Part shown: positions 33,001-46,160 of the stretch, in pieces
How the letters are laid out: every line of letters begins with the position of its first letter
How positions within the stretch are numbered: position 1 is the stretch's first letter
Assembly: GCA_949316235.1 (NCBI GenBank)
Contig: OX438753.1
Location: 18,470,801-18,534,800, forward strand
Direction: 5' to 3'
From: Oegoconia quadripuncta
Taxonomy: Eukaryota > Arthropoda > Insecta > Lepidoptera > Autostichidae
DNA: 64,000 nt
The notes under the pieces: model-generated
Seen by the model: the letters and a program-made list of their open reading frames with translations, nothing else
Databases searched by the model: none
What the model was told of the DNA's origin: nothing
Position numbers and translations under genes: made by a program

Positions 33001-36000
33001 GGTCGCAGACATCACAGGCTCTTTGCTACACCTGATGGACTGCGAACTAAACGCACCGGAAACTCGCCCTCCGCTAGAGCTATTGATATAATTAATAACT
33101 TTACGAAAGAGATCCAAAATGTTGACATATTTGCGGATGATCTGACGGTGATCGTGAAATATTTGTATTCGTTCTTGTGCCAATATTACGAATAGCGTTA
33201 ATCTTTGTGTGTTTCTTGTCGAATAACTTATAAGTGTTTTAGTGTAAAACTGTAAACTTATAATTGTAAATAAATATAGTCGATAGTATTCCTAAAAGTT
33301 AAAAACAAAATAGTAATAATAATTTTTGGTTGCAGATGATGTTCACCATGAGGTCGCACCATATGCTCACCGACGTCGTTTTAGAAGTCGGCAACGAGTT
33401 GTTTCATGTGCACAAAGTAGTTTTAGCAGCTGGCAGTCCCTATTTCAAAGTAAGTACTATTGGAACCACGGAACAGAGGAAACCAGTAGAAGTGTGAAGT
33501 GGGCGTTGGGTGAACCATAAAATATGTGAAGTTTCCCAAACTTACGTCACTCGTGTTCTGTCATCTCTATTCTCTAATGTTAAACAAGGCGAGACTATCG
33601 GCGAATTTGTAATGAAGAAAATCATACGTATGAGTTTTTTTACCGTAAGGAAAAAATAGGGCATACTTCGAAAGAGAATTAGAAGGTATTGGCATAGGTA
33701 GTTAAAACGCATGCTGCTCGCCGAGTTATTCAAGTTAAAAGTTTCCACGCTGAGACACCCTGTATTCTATGAGAAAAAAAAAATAAGGAGATGTCGGGCT
33801 TACGATCCTTACATACAAACATGCAGCGATGGGGGAGCGGTTGGGATGATTTTGCTTTGTACTATAGCAATTTTTATGTAGTTTTAACGCGTTGTAAGAG
33901 CGAATGGACAATATCGCAAACTTATAGTATATAACATATAATAATTTTTTTTTCAAAGCCATAAATCTTTGCGTCATTTGACAGTCGCGGTTGTTGCCTA
34001 ATCCACATAATGACATCAATAAATGAAATAAATAAAAAAAAATTGGAGACAATATGAGTTCTAAATAAATTTCGCATGATAAGAACCCTACGAATTTATA
34101 TTAATCTCCGGCCGAAGCGTGCGCCGATTATGGTGTTGAAAAAAAAAATTACTCTGCCAATAACTTCTATTTCACTTACCTAATTTGCCCTATTTTTCCT
34201 TACGGTAAAAAAAAACTCATCCGATATATTATTAGCCGACTTCCCTACGAAGGTAATTAATGTATGTAAAAAAGAAATAAATCTTTAACTTCACTTTTTG
34301 GATTTTATATGGCTCCATCGTATTCGACGACGATTCTGCCAAAGTCAAGATTGACAGAAACACTGAGAAAACTACTATCTAATTATGTTCATCCAATTAA
34401 GCTCTTTTCTCCCACAGGCAATGTTCACAAGTGGCCTGAAAGAGTGCGAAATGTCGCGAGTGAGGCTGCAAGGGGTGTGCCCCTCAGCGATGGCGTGGTT
34501 GGTGTACTTCATGTACACCGGTAAGGTCCGAATCACGGAGGTGACCGTCTGCCAGCTGCTGCCCGCCGCCACTATGTTCCAGGTACGTTATGTGCAATAC
34601 ATACAATGTGTAACAACGAGATCACCTTGGAAAAGTCTCGATTGTCGTGCCCGGCCCTAGTTTTAAATGCGTGCCTGAAATGACGGTCGACCTAAATTAT
34701 GTAGATATTACTTCTCCGGGTTCGAATCTCGCTAGGGGCATATGTTTGTGTGATTAATACGAACATGTGTACCCGAGTTAAGGATGTTTTCATTTATTTG
34801 TGTAGTATATCAACCATCTGGTATCCATAATACAAGCCAGCTGCTTAGTGTGGAACTAAATAACGCTGTGTGTATATCCAAGGATATTTATTTATATTTG
34901 TTATTACTTTAAAGAAAATTTAAATGTTTTGACATATGAGAGTCGCAATGAAATATAGAGCAGGACAATTTCACATGTCTGTAAAAAAATCTATGAAACC
35001 CCCAAAAAACTGTTTTTATTCTCTGCAGGAGTTCTAAAGAGAATTAGTTATTTTAGGACAAATTATATTATCATATTGGTTTAAATTAATAAAAATGTAT
35101 AACTTGTATTTTATATAAATAGGATTTAATAATATTTATAATGCAGTTAACCACCTATTGCATTGCAGTGCCCTAACGGGGATTCATATGATTTTAAACA
35201 TCTTTTGCAACCGTATGAGGTAATAAATGATATGATACCAATGATATAAATGACTAAAAACGACCACCAATTGGTGTAGTGGGTAATGCCCTGCCTGGGA
35301 AACTGCGGGTTCAAATCCCGCTAACGATAAATGTTTGTATGACGAATTCGAACCGAGGTGTCTATATTCATATTTATGTATGTTTATCCGTTATGTAGTG
35401 TCAATATTAGTTTGAGATTCGATGATTGGTGTAAGGGGTGTCCGAAAAATATTTTTATTTCAGTAAATTTAATTCACATTTTGGTGAAAACTGTAAGCGA
35501 AATTATTTTCAAGCCAAAATGTACAAGGCACTAATTGGGCGCTATGAGAAGTCGCAAAAGTTGCCGTAGTCATATTATTCAGGTTTTGATGATTATGTTA
35601 GAAATTATTGCAAAATATTTAAAAGTTTTTTTGTAACATATGCGCGAGATGCGTTCATAATCTCTTACTTTTAAGGCTCTGGCAGAATGATCAGCGCTGT
35701 GGGTTTCATCCGCAGCATTATGCTGAGCCAGATCCCTTTTCACTGGCCTGACACAGGGCACACCATGTAAACTTCCTAGTTGTTATTTTAAAATAGTATA
35801 ATCTAAGTAAGTGTATCATGTGTCTTCAGTGAATAAAGCTATTCTATTCTATTCTATTCTAACATAGCAAAGATAAGTTTTATTACAACTAAACTTAAAA
35901 ATAGAACGCAGTGACAATTAGATGGAAAGTTATTAACAACCACACTGAAACAGCCAAGGTTCGCAATTCGGATATTCAACTAATAAGTAAACTTCATCTG

Positions 36001-39000
36001 AATGCCAGTATTTTGTCCTATTTTTGGTCAAGCTATAGCCATTCTCTATCCCTCCTCCTCCTCATCTAAAAAGCAAAACGCCGAAGGGTGTTATTGCCTA
36101 AGACACATAATATCTACTTGGGAAATTGCCTAGGTCGCATTATTACTGCACGTGCACACACATGAATTTGTTATACTTGTATTTTTTTTAGTTCATAACT
36201 TTTCAAATGTGTTCTTGAAGTACATATAAAATTTTGTCTTATCGGAATCGAATCGAGCGAGTGTTACGAAGATAAATCATAATTTGTTAGAATGTACTTT
36301 GTAAAAAGCTAGATATTTGGACTCGGGGTGAATATCACGTAATTATAAATTGCACAGTCATTGTTTATTATTATTTAATTTGATACGTGATAGTGCATAT
36401 AAATAATGCTTTTGTACGTCATGTCCGATAACGATAAGATTTACCCACTACGGCATAATCATGTAGACGTTGACAACAGAATTATATTTATACGACGTAA
36501 CACGGTAGATAAATTAACAGTTATATATACATATTAACATATATTATATTGCTTCGAATTCTGACAGCTGTCAGTTACAACAAAACAGGTTAGGAGGGCT
36601 ACTATGATCTTCTATTTCATTCATTTGCCGCTCAGTTTAAGTGAGATAGGAGATAATCCTGTACTTATGTACATTTATATGCATCTTAGTCGAGCAGTAA
36701 AATGCATGGTCATAAGAGGACATAGTAGCCAAAGCGACACAGCTATCCTCTCTACTTTTAAAAATTAATTTTCACAGTAAATAATTCTTTCGTTATTAAT
36801 AATTTTTAAATTAGTTAATTTAAAATAAATTTTACATAACAATAACATACATTGTATTAAACAATTATTTAGTGTTTTTTAATTAATAGTCAATCTAATT
36901 ATTCCATCGTAAATTTTTATCCATAATAGTAGGACCAATTTATTATCCAGCGGGGCTAGCATAACTTTCGAGTATCGTTCTCCCATTACACGCTGAGCTA
37001 TTTTAAGGTTTTGGAGTAACGTATCGTCGAGCACTCTTCGGCCCCGCAAGTCATTACTGCTAGGACGCACTGATTGAAGACTTTCGTCTTCAGAGTTTGT
37101 GAAATTTGCGACGAGAAGATATAATGTATAACGCGTCAAATGCGGGCAGCCCAGCTGAAACTACTAAGGAGTTTGAAGTTATTTCTCCCCAACTGCAAAG
37201 TTTCCCGGAGCTAGACGGAGCCGAATGAACGATTTAAGAGTGCTACGAATGAATGTAGTGCTGTAGGACGAGGCTGACCAACGAAGATGGATGAATTGTG
37301 TGAAAGAGGATATTGTATGGTATACTTTGATACGGATGACGCCCAAATATGGGAAGAGGGTAGAAGAAGAAAAATTAAAATCTGTGGAACGACGCGCCAT
37401 CTCATAGGTGACAATTTTGTTACTGCTAACTGTGAACAAACACGTCACAAGGTTGCATACCTATAGGACACATTTCGGTGAGTGTTGGAATTACATAAAA
37501 TTATTCCACCATTCGAACTACGAAGCACGGGGAGGATTCCATCCGTTCGTTGTCCGTATACCGAACATTCGTACATAGCGTTGCGCTTCTACCTCATAAT
37601 GCCAATCCATACTTTCGCACTCCGCTACGGCATGCCGGCGTTGGTGCTTCGGTAGGTGAGGTTGTGGCAAAACACGACAATTAATTTAGATTACAAATAA
37701 TATCAGCGGATCGAATCGATGATAAAGGAGGAATCACATCAAAAGGACCACGACATTTACTTATATTTAAAGTAAGACAATCATTCAACTGGATACCCAG
37801 CTGATATTTTTGGTTAAACAACGTCTTTGGCTTTTGTATAATTTCAAAATAATTCCCACCCTTGTTTAGACATTAGTAAATAATTCTGACGTACATTCTT
37901 GATTATCCCGATTAAATGATACACCACTCCTATAGATAAAGTAATCTATAAGATTTATACGATATTATGCAACTACGGATTATTGTTTAAAAAAGTATTA
38001 GCTGTTTTAATTTCCGGGTAAATGTTTTAGATGATATACTTCAAATAGTTTGAATATTCGGTTGTTTCCTCAACCTTCTTTATGAAAATTGTACTTGTAA
38101 GAGAGCACAAATTGAGAAATTCTAGAGTTTCATAGAATTCAAAATATTAACTTCGCAATGTAGGATAGAATTAGCTTCAATGTTGTGTGAGTTGTCAATT
38201 TGGCAGTATCGGATCGTATGGTTTCCAGTTCGCGTCTATCTTGCAAGTAGCTGTTTTTTTTTACTCTGAGCTATCGCGGGTGTATTGTTCTCGTATTATT
38301 TATTGTTATTTATTCGATTTAAATTAATTTTATCTCAAAAGTAATCGTCACGGTGAAATATGGAAAATGGAATACTAATTGTGACTAAACAGGAAACTGG
38401 AATAACTCTTTTTCATGCAAAATTTAAAATTGCTTTATTCAATTACACATGCCTTAGTAAACTAGAGGTCGATAACACTATTTTTAAATCACTCTGATCG
38501 TTTTACAAATCTGTCGAAACACAAATATTACCACTTTCGTCACCGGTAGGTAAATATAACGAGATTTCGAGTTCGCCCCGCAAGAGACAAACTATCACAA
38601 TCGTTTGCGCGAACACTGTCAAAGGTCTGTCGTATGGAAATTCCGATCAGCTGAGAAAAATTACGAAACCGAAACAGTTCATAACTAAAGTACAGATAGC
38701 GAATCGAATTTTAATGTTACCTTATCTAGCAAATTACCTCACCGACCGTGACTAAATAGGAAAGTGATAACCTAATATAATAAATCATCTTTTGGTAAGT
38801 AAAATTAATAATGCCTTTGTTCAATACATGGTTTAGTAAACGGTACATCCCTCACACATGTGGCGTGACCGCTAAAGCTTATCACGACAGTGGGCAATTT
38901 ATCTTTACAATTACATGATTTGCAAAAATAACAATCAAATTTACAATAATCATTTTGTGCGTTCTTAAAGATGACATGTTGTAACTTTTGTTATAACTTT

Positions 39001-42000
39001 CTTTTAACAGTTTTTCATTAACACTCTTTTTTCCTCGCCTCAAGAATTGTATTGAGATTGATTTATTAATACGGGCCTAAGAGTAATCAACATGTATTAT
39101 ACCTACTAACTTTGATAATTGCATTGAAGTCTGAAACAGATAAATTTTTACACTCCTGCATTACAAATTAAACCCTCTTATTCATAATAATTTACAAACG
39201 CTTTATAAACCTGTTTTAGTTAAAGTATGTTTTGTCCCTTTCTTTCATTACAACATTTCCTTATGAACGACACAGACAAAGAATAAAGCGTTTGAAAATT
39301 TTTATGAATAAGACGGTAAGTTATCTCAGTAAAGTACTTATCACATATTGTTGAACTCAGTCACTGTAACTAAATTAAAAAATATCGAAAAGCGTTCATG
39401 ATTTCCAGAAAACTTAATTTATATTATGCCGGGCTGTACAGATTGGAAAAGGTATGCTGAGATGCTTTGGACATGTGGAGAGGATGAATGAAAGAAGACT
39501 AACGAAAGAGATATACGCAGCGAATGTTAGTGTTGGTAGAGGAAGACCACGGCGAAAGTATCATGATGAAATCGGAGACGCCTTAAAGAAAAGCCAAGTC
39601 AAGAGTACCCTAAACCGACGAGCATGTATGAACAACCTTATGAGAGTGAATGAAGCAAAAGAGGTGTGTTACGATCGTAGCAAGTGGAAGTCTGTGGTCT
39701 CTGCCTACCCCTACGAGAAACAGGCGTGATTTTATGTATGTATGTACTAAAATAATGTAATACAACTGTAAAAGCAGGTGTCATAATTATTTCTACCTAA
39801 GTTTCAAGTAAATATATTTAAACCGCAAACAAAGTCAAAGAACTTTCTTTTATTATGCCCTTAACCATGTTTTGGTTTCATAATAAGGAATTATATACTA
39901 TTTATACTTTCCCAAATCACCTCTGGCTATGTAATTTATCCCTATTTACAGGTGTGTTGGATGGGTGACTGAATTAATTTAATCAAACATTAGACGGATA
40001 GAACCCTTAGGTTAGGACCACACAATGGTCAATGGTTTATATTAAGCCCCAGTGGCGGTTAAAGTTACCGGTTAAAATTTATATTCTATTCATTACACAG
40101 CTATGAGATGGGACAAAGCGGATATTACACGGTCAGAAAATTTTATTACCAGTACCTATTACTTTGTCACACTTTTCCACCCAACTACGGGACGGGATGT
40201 TATAGAAACATGACAATGTCCATTCTTATCTCTTTATCTTTACACCCGTCATGTGCCGGTTTAAGTTATTTCAGCGAATTACATGCGTTGTAGCTGTTTG
40301 CCGGCAGATTTCGAACGTGATCGAAGCATGCTGCGCTTTCCTCGAGCGGCAACTGGACCCGTCCAACGCCATCGGCATCGCCAACTTTGCTGAACAGCAC
40401 GGATGCGTCGAACTCAAGCAGAAAGCGAATCTATTCATCGAGAGACATTTTACAGAGGTAAACATGGAAGTTTTTTTATTGACAAGTTATGACACAGGAA
40501 ACTCATCTACGGGCCAGCGTAGTCCACAATGCAAATACCTACACAACATTGAAGTTTTATTTCTCTCTTACTTGCACAAAGTATTAACGGGATGGCAGGA
40601 TTCTGTCTTGTGCCGTTGTACTTTTGGGATAAAGGTCGGACGCTGTTCTATATTAAAACGAGAGCTAGCACTTATTTTAACAATGATAATTTCGTTTGAT
40701 AAGCAGTGACTATGCACTATTCTGATAGATAACGCGGGTATGTATAACCATGATTAGCGTCAAAACGATGTATTTTGAACATCTTCGATAAATAGATATT
40801 ACAATATTGTATCAGTTAGGTATTATACATAGATATTCGATAAAGTTCTGGGATTTTCCCAGCACCGCCTCGGTGGGTCAATATAAACAACATACGGTTT
40901 ACAAAAAGGGTGTTAGAAATTTTAAACTTATACCTGGCTATCTGTGGCTTCATAGCGGCAACGGTTCTAAACGGTTTGGTTGGTGGTAGGGCGTTTTAAA
41001 TGTCTGCATGGCTAGCTACCACCAGCTTATCTAAGTCTGCCGCCAAACAGCAATGTTATTAGCATTGTTGTGTTCCGGTCAGAGATAAGATAGCCAGTAC
41101 CCCAATTGGGGCTTCCGGGTCAGTAGGCTTCCATCTTTGGCCTCATCTTCACTTCTGCCCTTAGATTACGTAACTTCATCGGTATCGTTATCGATTACGT
41201 TAACCAATGAGAAACCGTCAAATTGCCGATCGAGCGGTGAGCCAACCAATCACATGTCAGAACGTAACCGATGACGATAACGATGAAATTATGTAATAGA
41301 ACCCCAGGTGTGCTTGCGGACAAGTGCGAAACCGTGGTGCATAAAAAGTGTGTTAAAAAAACGGCTGAGCCGATATGAAAACGGTTTCTATTTTTGAAAG
41401 CCTAAACAAGGCTAGAAATTATTTGCGAGATAATTTTTAGCCATGCTTGATAAATCGATTTAATCGTTTCGAAGCTTTCTTAATCTGGATGACATTTTTG
41501 TGCATTTGGCCTTTTTTGAATTTTTAATTTATTCCGAGTACGGCCAAGCAACTGAAATATTATATTCATCGCTTCTATCTATTCAATTCTTAACTAACTT
41601 CGCCAAATGATTTGGCGAGGCGGCTGTAATTTTAAAAGAGGGCTGCTGAAAAGAATAACATGTCTCCAAATCAAATCCATTTTATTTTTCAAACTTAGAT
41701 ATTGTACCTATTGATGCTTTATGAACATCACGTATTTACTGTTTAAATTTTACATTAATTCCAGTGACTATACAAGTTATTGTCATACCTATTTGTAAAA
41801 TGAGTCATTTCTTGGAGAAAACATATCTGTTTTATAAGTATAAGCATTACTGTGTGATTGTAGATTATTTGGTTGGCCAATTAAAATAGATGGGTCAAAT
41901 TGGGGGCGCTGTGCAATCGTCATGATATTGTATCTTATCTAATGTCGACAAACCTTAATAGTCGATGTAATGTTTCGAACCGTGATCAGAAATGTGGCAT

Positions 42001-45000
42001 AACGAGGACTGTTGAACGTTACGCTCGTGTTTATAATAGAACTTGACAACAGCGACCCGTTACAGAAACGATGTGTCTTTTTGTATGTGGTATAAAACGA
42101 TCAACTTTAGTTGCTTAAGTAAAGCTCTTATAGCAAGATCTGACATGTCTTATCTGTATGAAATAGACCTACATGTATGTATATTTTGTTTGTAATCTTG
42201 ATCATACTTGGAATACCTTGCTCATAACGTGTTTTATATGCACAACGGGTTGGTACTTGACCTCAATCACACCTGATGTTAAGTGAAGATGAGGTCGAAG
42301 GTGTAAGCGTACTGAGCCGGAAAGATGGTGGTACCTAGCCAGGCCAGGCGGATACTTAAAATGCCCTACCACCAACCAAACCGAGTACTTAAACATGTAC
42401 CCCGCTGGGGATCGAACCTGCGACGTCCGAATCGTAAACCCAATGTTGTTTACATTGAGCCACGGAGGCGGTTAAGGTGCAACCCAAATGCACATCTGGA
42501 TAAGGTGCGAAGGGTCTTAACAAGAGCTACTCGCAGAGCTTTTCCATGGAAGCTTGACCGTACGAGCCTTAGAACTTTGGGAAGAACATAGCAGACTAAA
42601 CAAGCACATGAACTTGAGTAGATTCTGTGATAACGGGCAGAAACTCACACATCCTTTGCTAGTGTTCCGTACTTGCCAACTCTAGGGACCGTATTTCAGG
42701 ATGTTGCTCAAGCGTAGATCTGCTGAAGTTACATAAAGCTGTCTCGTTTTAACTGTCCACAAGCGGAGATCTCTGCCTCAGTAACATCCTTTAATACGGG
42801 CCTAGAAGTCGATCTCTTGGTTCCCACTTGGGATATCATGCGATACCTCTGGCAGCTGGTCTAGGGAACGAACTTTGTCCAAAAGGAATGGTCCAATAGT
42901 ATTTTAACTAGGACATTAAACCTGGCCTCTGTAAGATGATAATAATATATTTCTCATTTCTAATTCCAGGTGTGTCAACAAGAGGAGTTCCTGCAGTTGA
43001 CATCATCAGAGTTGATATGTCTGATCCGGAAGGATGAACTCAACGTAAGGGAAGAGAGAGAGGTGTACAACGCAGTTCTAAGTTGGGTGAGTTTTGTTAA
43101 AATCTTTATGCTGTGTTAGTTTCTGTGTTAGGTTTAAAGAACTAACTTTGTTTTACTAACCGGCACCGCACCGTGGGCAGGCCCCCCACGAGGTGGTCCG
43201 ACGATTTGGTAAAGATCGCGGGAAGCGGCTTCCGGATGCGGGCAGCGCAGGACCGATTTTTGTGGAGATCTTTGATGGAGGCCTTTGTCCAGCAGTGGAC
43301 GTCTTTCTATGATGATGATGACTAACTTTTTTAATTGATGACTGCCGTCAAATAGTGATATGAATTGATGAACAGGTTTGGCTTTATCTTGAATATTTTG
43401 TAGTAGAATACCAATAGATAGTTTTCTGTCTGATCAAACTGTATTTTTGAAACAAATAGGTATATATTTCTGTAATCAAAGCACTTTAAAATCGAAATGT
43501 AAGCACCATCATGCATGTCACATAGGATTAACAGGGCGCGCTTATTTGCTATAAGTATTAGTTATCAGTAGGAACATTGTCACGCTTACTTTTATATTTT
43601 TAGTATCAATTTTGTTGTTACAACTCATACCAACTTGCAGCAGTGGATTGGGATTGAAAGAAAGAAAAAGCATTTTTTTTATGCTTCGTACTTGACCTCA
43701 ATCACACCTGATGTTAAGTGAAGATGAGGTCGAAGCTGGAAGCGTACTGACCCGGAAACCCCAACACATTTGGGGGACTGGCTATCTTATCTCTGACAAT
43801 CTTATATAGTGGTTTCCGGGTCATTACGCATCCACCTTCGGCCTCATATTCACTTAACATCTAGTTAAGAGCTAACCCGTTGTGCATAAAACAAAGGTAA
43901 CCTGTGGATTTGGTTTTCAGCATTAAACTCTTATTGTATGGAACGTCTAAACACAAATTTTTTGGGTTATATGACCACCACGTTTGGGATAACTGTCATG
44001 ATGTTTTGTAAATATGTATGTACAAATAACTTTTATTATTCCAATAGAAAAATTGACCTTCAGTAAGAGATAGATAACATGTATCTCAAATTAAAGTGTA
44101 ACATTCTTTGAAGTTGTTTTAAATAACTTGCCAAACGTGTGACCTTATCTTATCTTCCTTCCGTTGCAACTATATGATACAGCGCTACGCAGCAAACATG
44201 ACTTGCGATTTGTTGTTATTTTAGAAATATATCTATTACGCTTCCATTTTTACCTGACTGCCTATGAAAGGAGGCTAATGTTTTTTGAATGTATGTGTGT
44301 AAGTATGTATGTTTGTAGCCTAAACGGCTTGTCCGATTTGAAAGTGCATGGTGTCTTTAGATTCGTCTGGATCCCCAGAGTGTCGTAGGATACATTTTAT
44401 GGCAAAACATCCAACAATGCGTCCGCAAAATACCAAATATGCTGTCGGGTTTTTGGTTTTTAAATAGTTACTTACAAAAACAGTTTTAAATACTTAACGT
44501 GGGTGGTTTCGCCTTAATCACACGTGAATATGAGGTTGAATGTGTATAATGGTGTACCGAATTACACTACCCCGAAAAACTTTTGACCGGAGAACGTTTG
44601 ATCGAAAGCCGAGTACATTGCGGAGTTGGTTATAATAAAAAAATTTAACGATGAACAAACTCCGCAATGTACGATGTTTCGATCAAACGTTCTTCGGTCA
44701 AACGTTTTCGGGGTAGTGTAATTCGATATACCATACGGCGGTCCCTTCGCCTCACGCTACTGAGTGAAAGTGCCACAATATTACATGATTACTTAGGCGG
44801 ATCTCACACTGCTACGTCTCACCAAATTTGTTCAAACAACATCTTAACGCACATTTAATGGAAAAAAAGTTACGTGTAGTGGAATTTTCTATGCACTTCT
44901 CTTTTTTTCCTTTCACACAGTTTCACATCACATCATGTCATTAATTAAATTATTGTTATCATTATTATTACTTAACACTAGCAGATACAAACAACGGACA

Positions 45001-46071
45001 CTTATCATTCATGATTGACCACAAATGTACAAGCAGACGGAACACTAATATGCGCGTACTTGTAGGGAAAACCAGTGTTTCGCTCTTTAGTGATGTGCCA
45101 CATTGAGTTATGACCCATTTGTGCTACCGCCGCATACACTATCTTTGTATTTTCTGTTTCGTTATATTTATTTCTGTGTATATTTCATTTTTGTGTGTGT
45201 GAATGCAGTGGCGTAAATAAATACTTTAGCTATATCTATCTACATTTTAAAACTTTGCCTGTAAGTATCGCAGCTCCTATGTACTCGCACTGTCCAATGC
45301 ATAAGGTAACATGCCGCCTTAATCGAAGTAATTAACTAATTCTTTACTTATATGAATTGTTTTATTATTCGTTATAGGATTTTTTCTTTTGCACACAATT
45401 TACTGCTAAACCCCAAATTTACTAAGTTTGCTATTTCAATGCTCAGGTTGGCTGGCAGAGATCGCTTAAAGAGATAAGTCCACCTTTGTACGTGACCTAT
45501 TGTTTGTACTCTGTTATTGTAATATTGTGGTGCAATAAAGAATATATATGAATTGCAGAATCAAAACCAGAGTCTAATTTTAAAATATGTCTCTGTATAT
45601 TCACGTTGTTTCGCTCCCCTCTGATTTCTCAGACGTAAAAATGTTGATGTCTTTACACTTGAATTTTAAATGTTAATACAATGTTGTCAAATGTTACCGA
45701 TAAGGGCCCATTATCGTTCAAACTACGTTGTAAAAGCCGTCATTTATTTGCACGATTACAACTAATTTTATCAGTTTATTCGATGGACTCGTATCGTCCA
45801 AAATAGAGGTGAACATGTCGCTATTTCTCCACTCAATAGATATTAGTCAGTAGAATGAAGTATGAATGCTGCCGTCACGTGATAGAAACCCTCCCTACAT
45901 TACACTGATCATACGACTTATACACGACTATAAATAAACTTAGAAAATCCCTGACAACATTTGTATTGTATTTATCTAAAAATGTTCATCATTAGCATCA
46001 GTCCGTAAACATCCCACTGCAGGGATATAGACCTTCCCTCATATTGAGGGAGGGACACACACGCACGCGCG

Positions 46072-46160
<89 letters not shown>

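Noticed and set aside
32689..33195. Possible nested host gene in Keap1 intron 2
   Set aside because: Sequence is the standard C-terminal tail of jockey/CR1-type reverse transcriptases.
45972..46160. Minus-strand frame of alternating Cys-Val
   Set aside because: Produced by the (CA)n microsatellite, not a gene.
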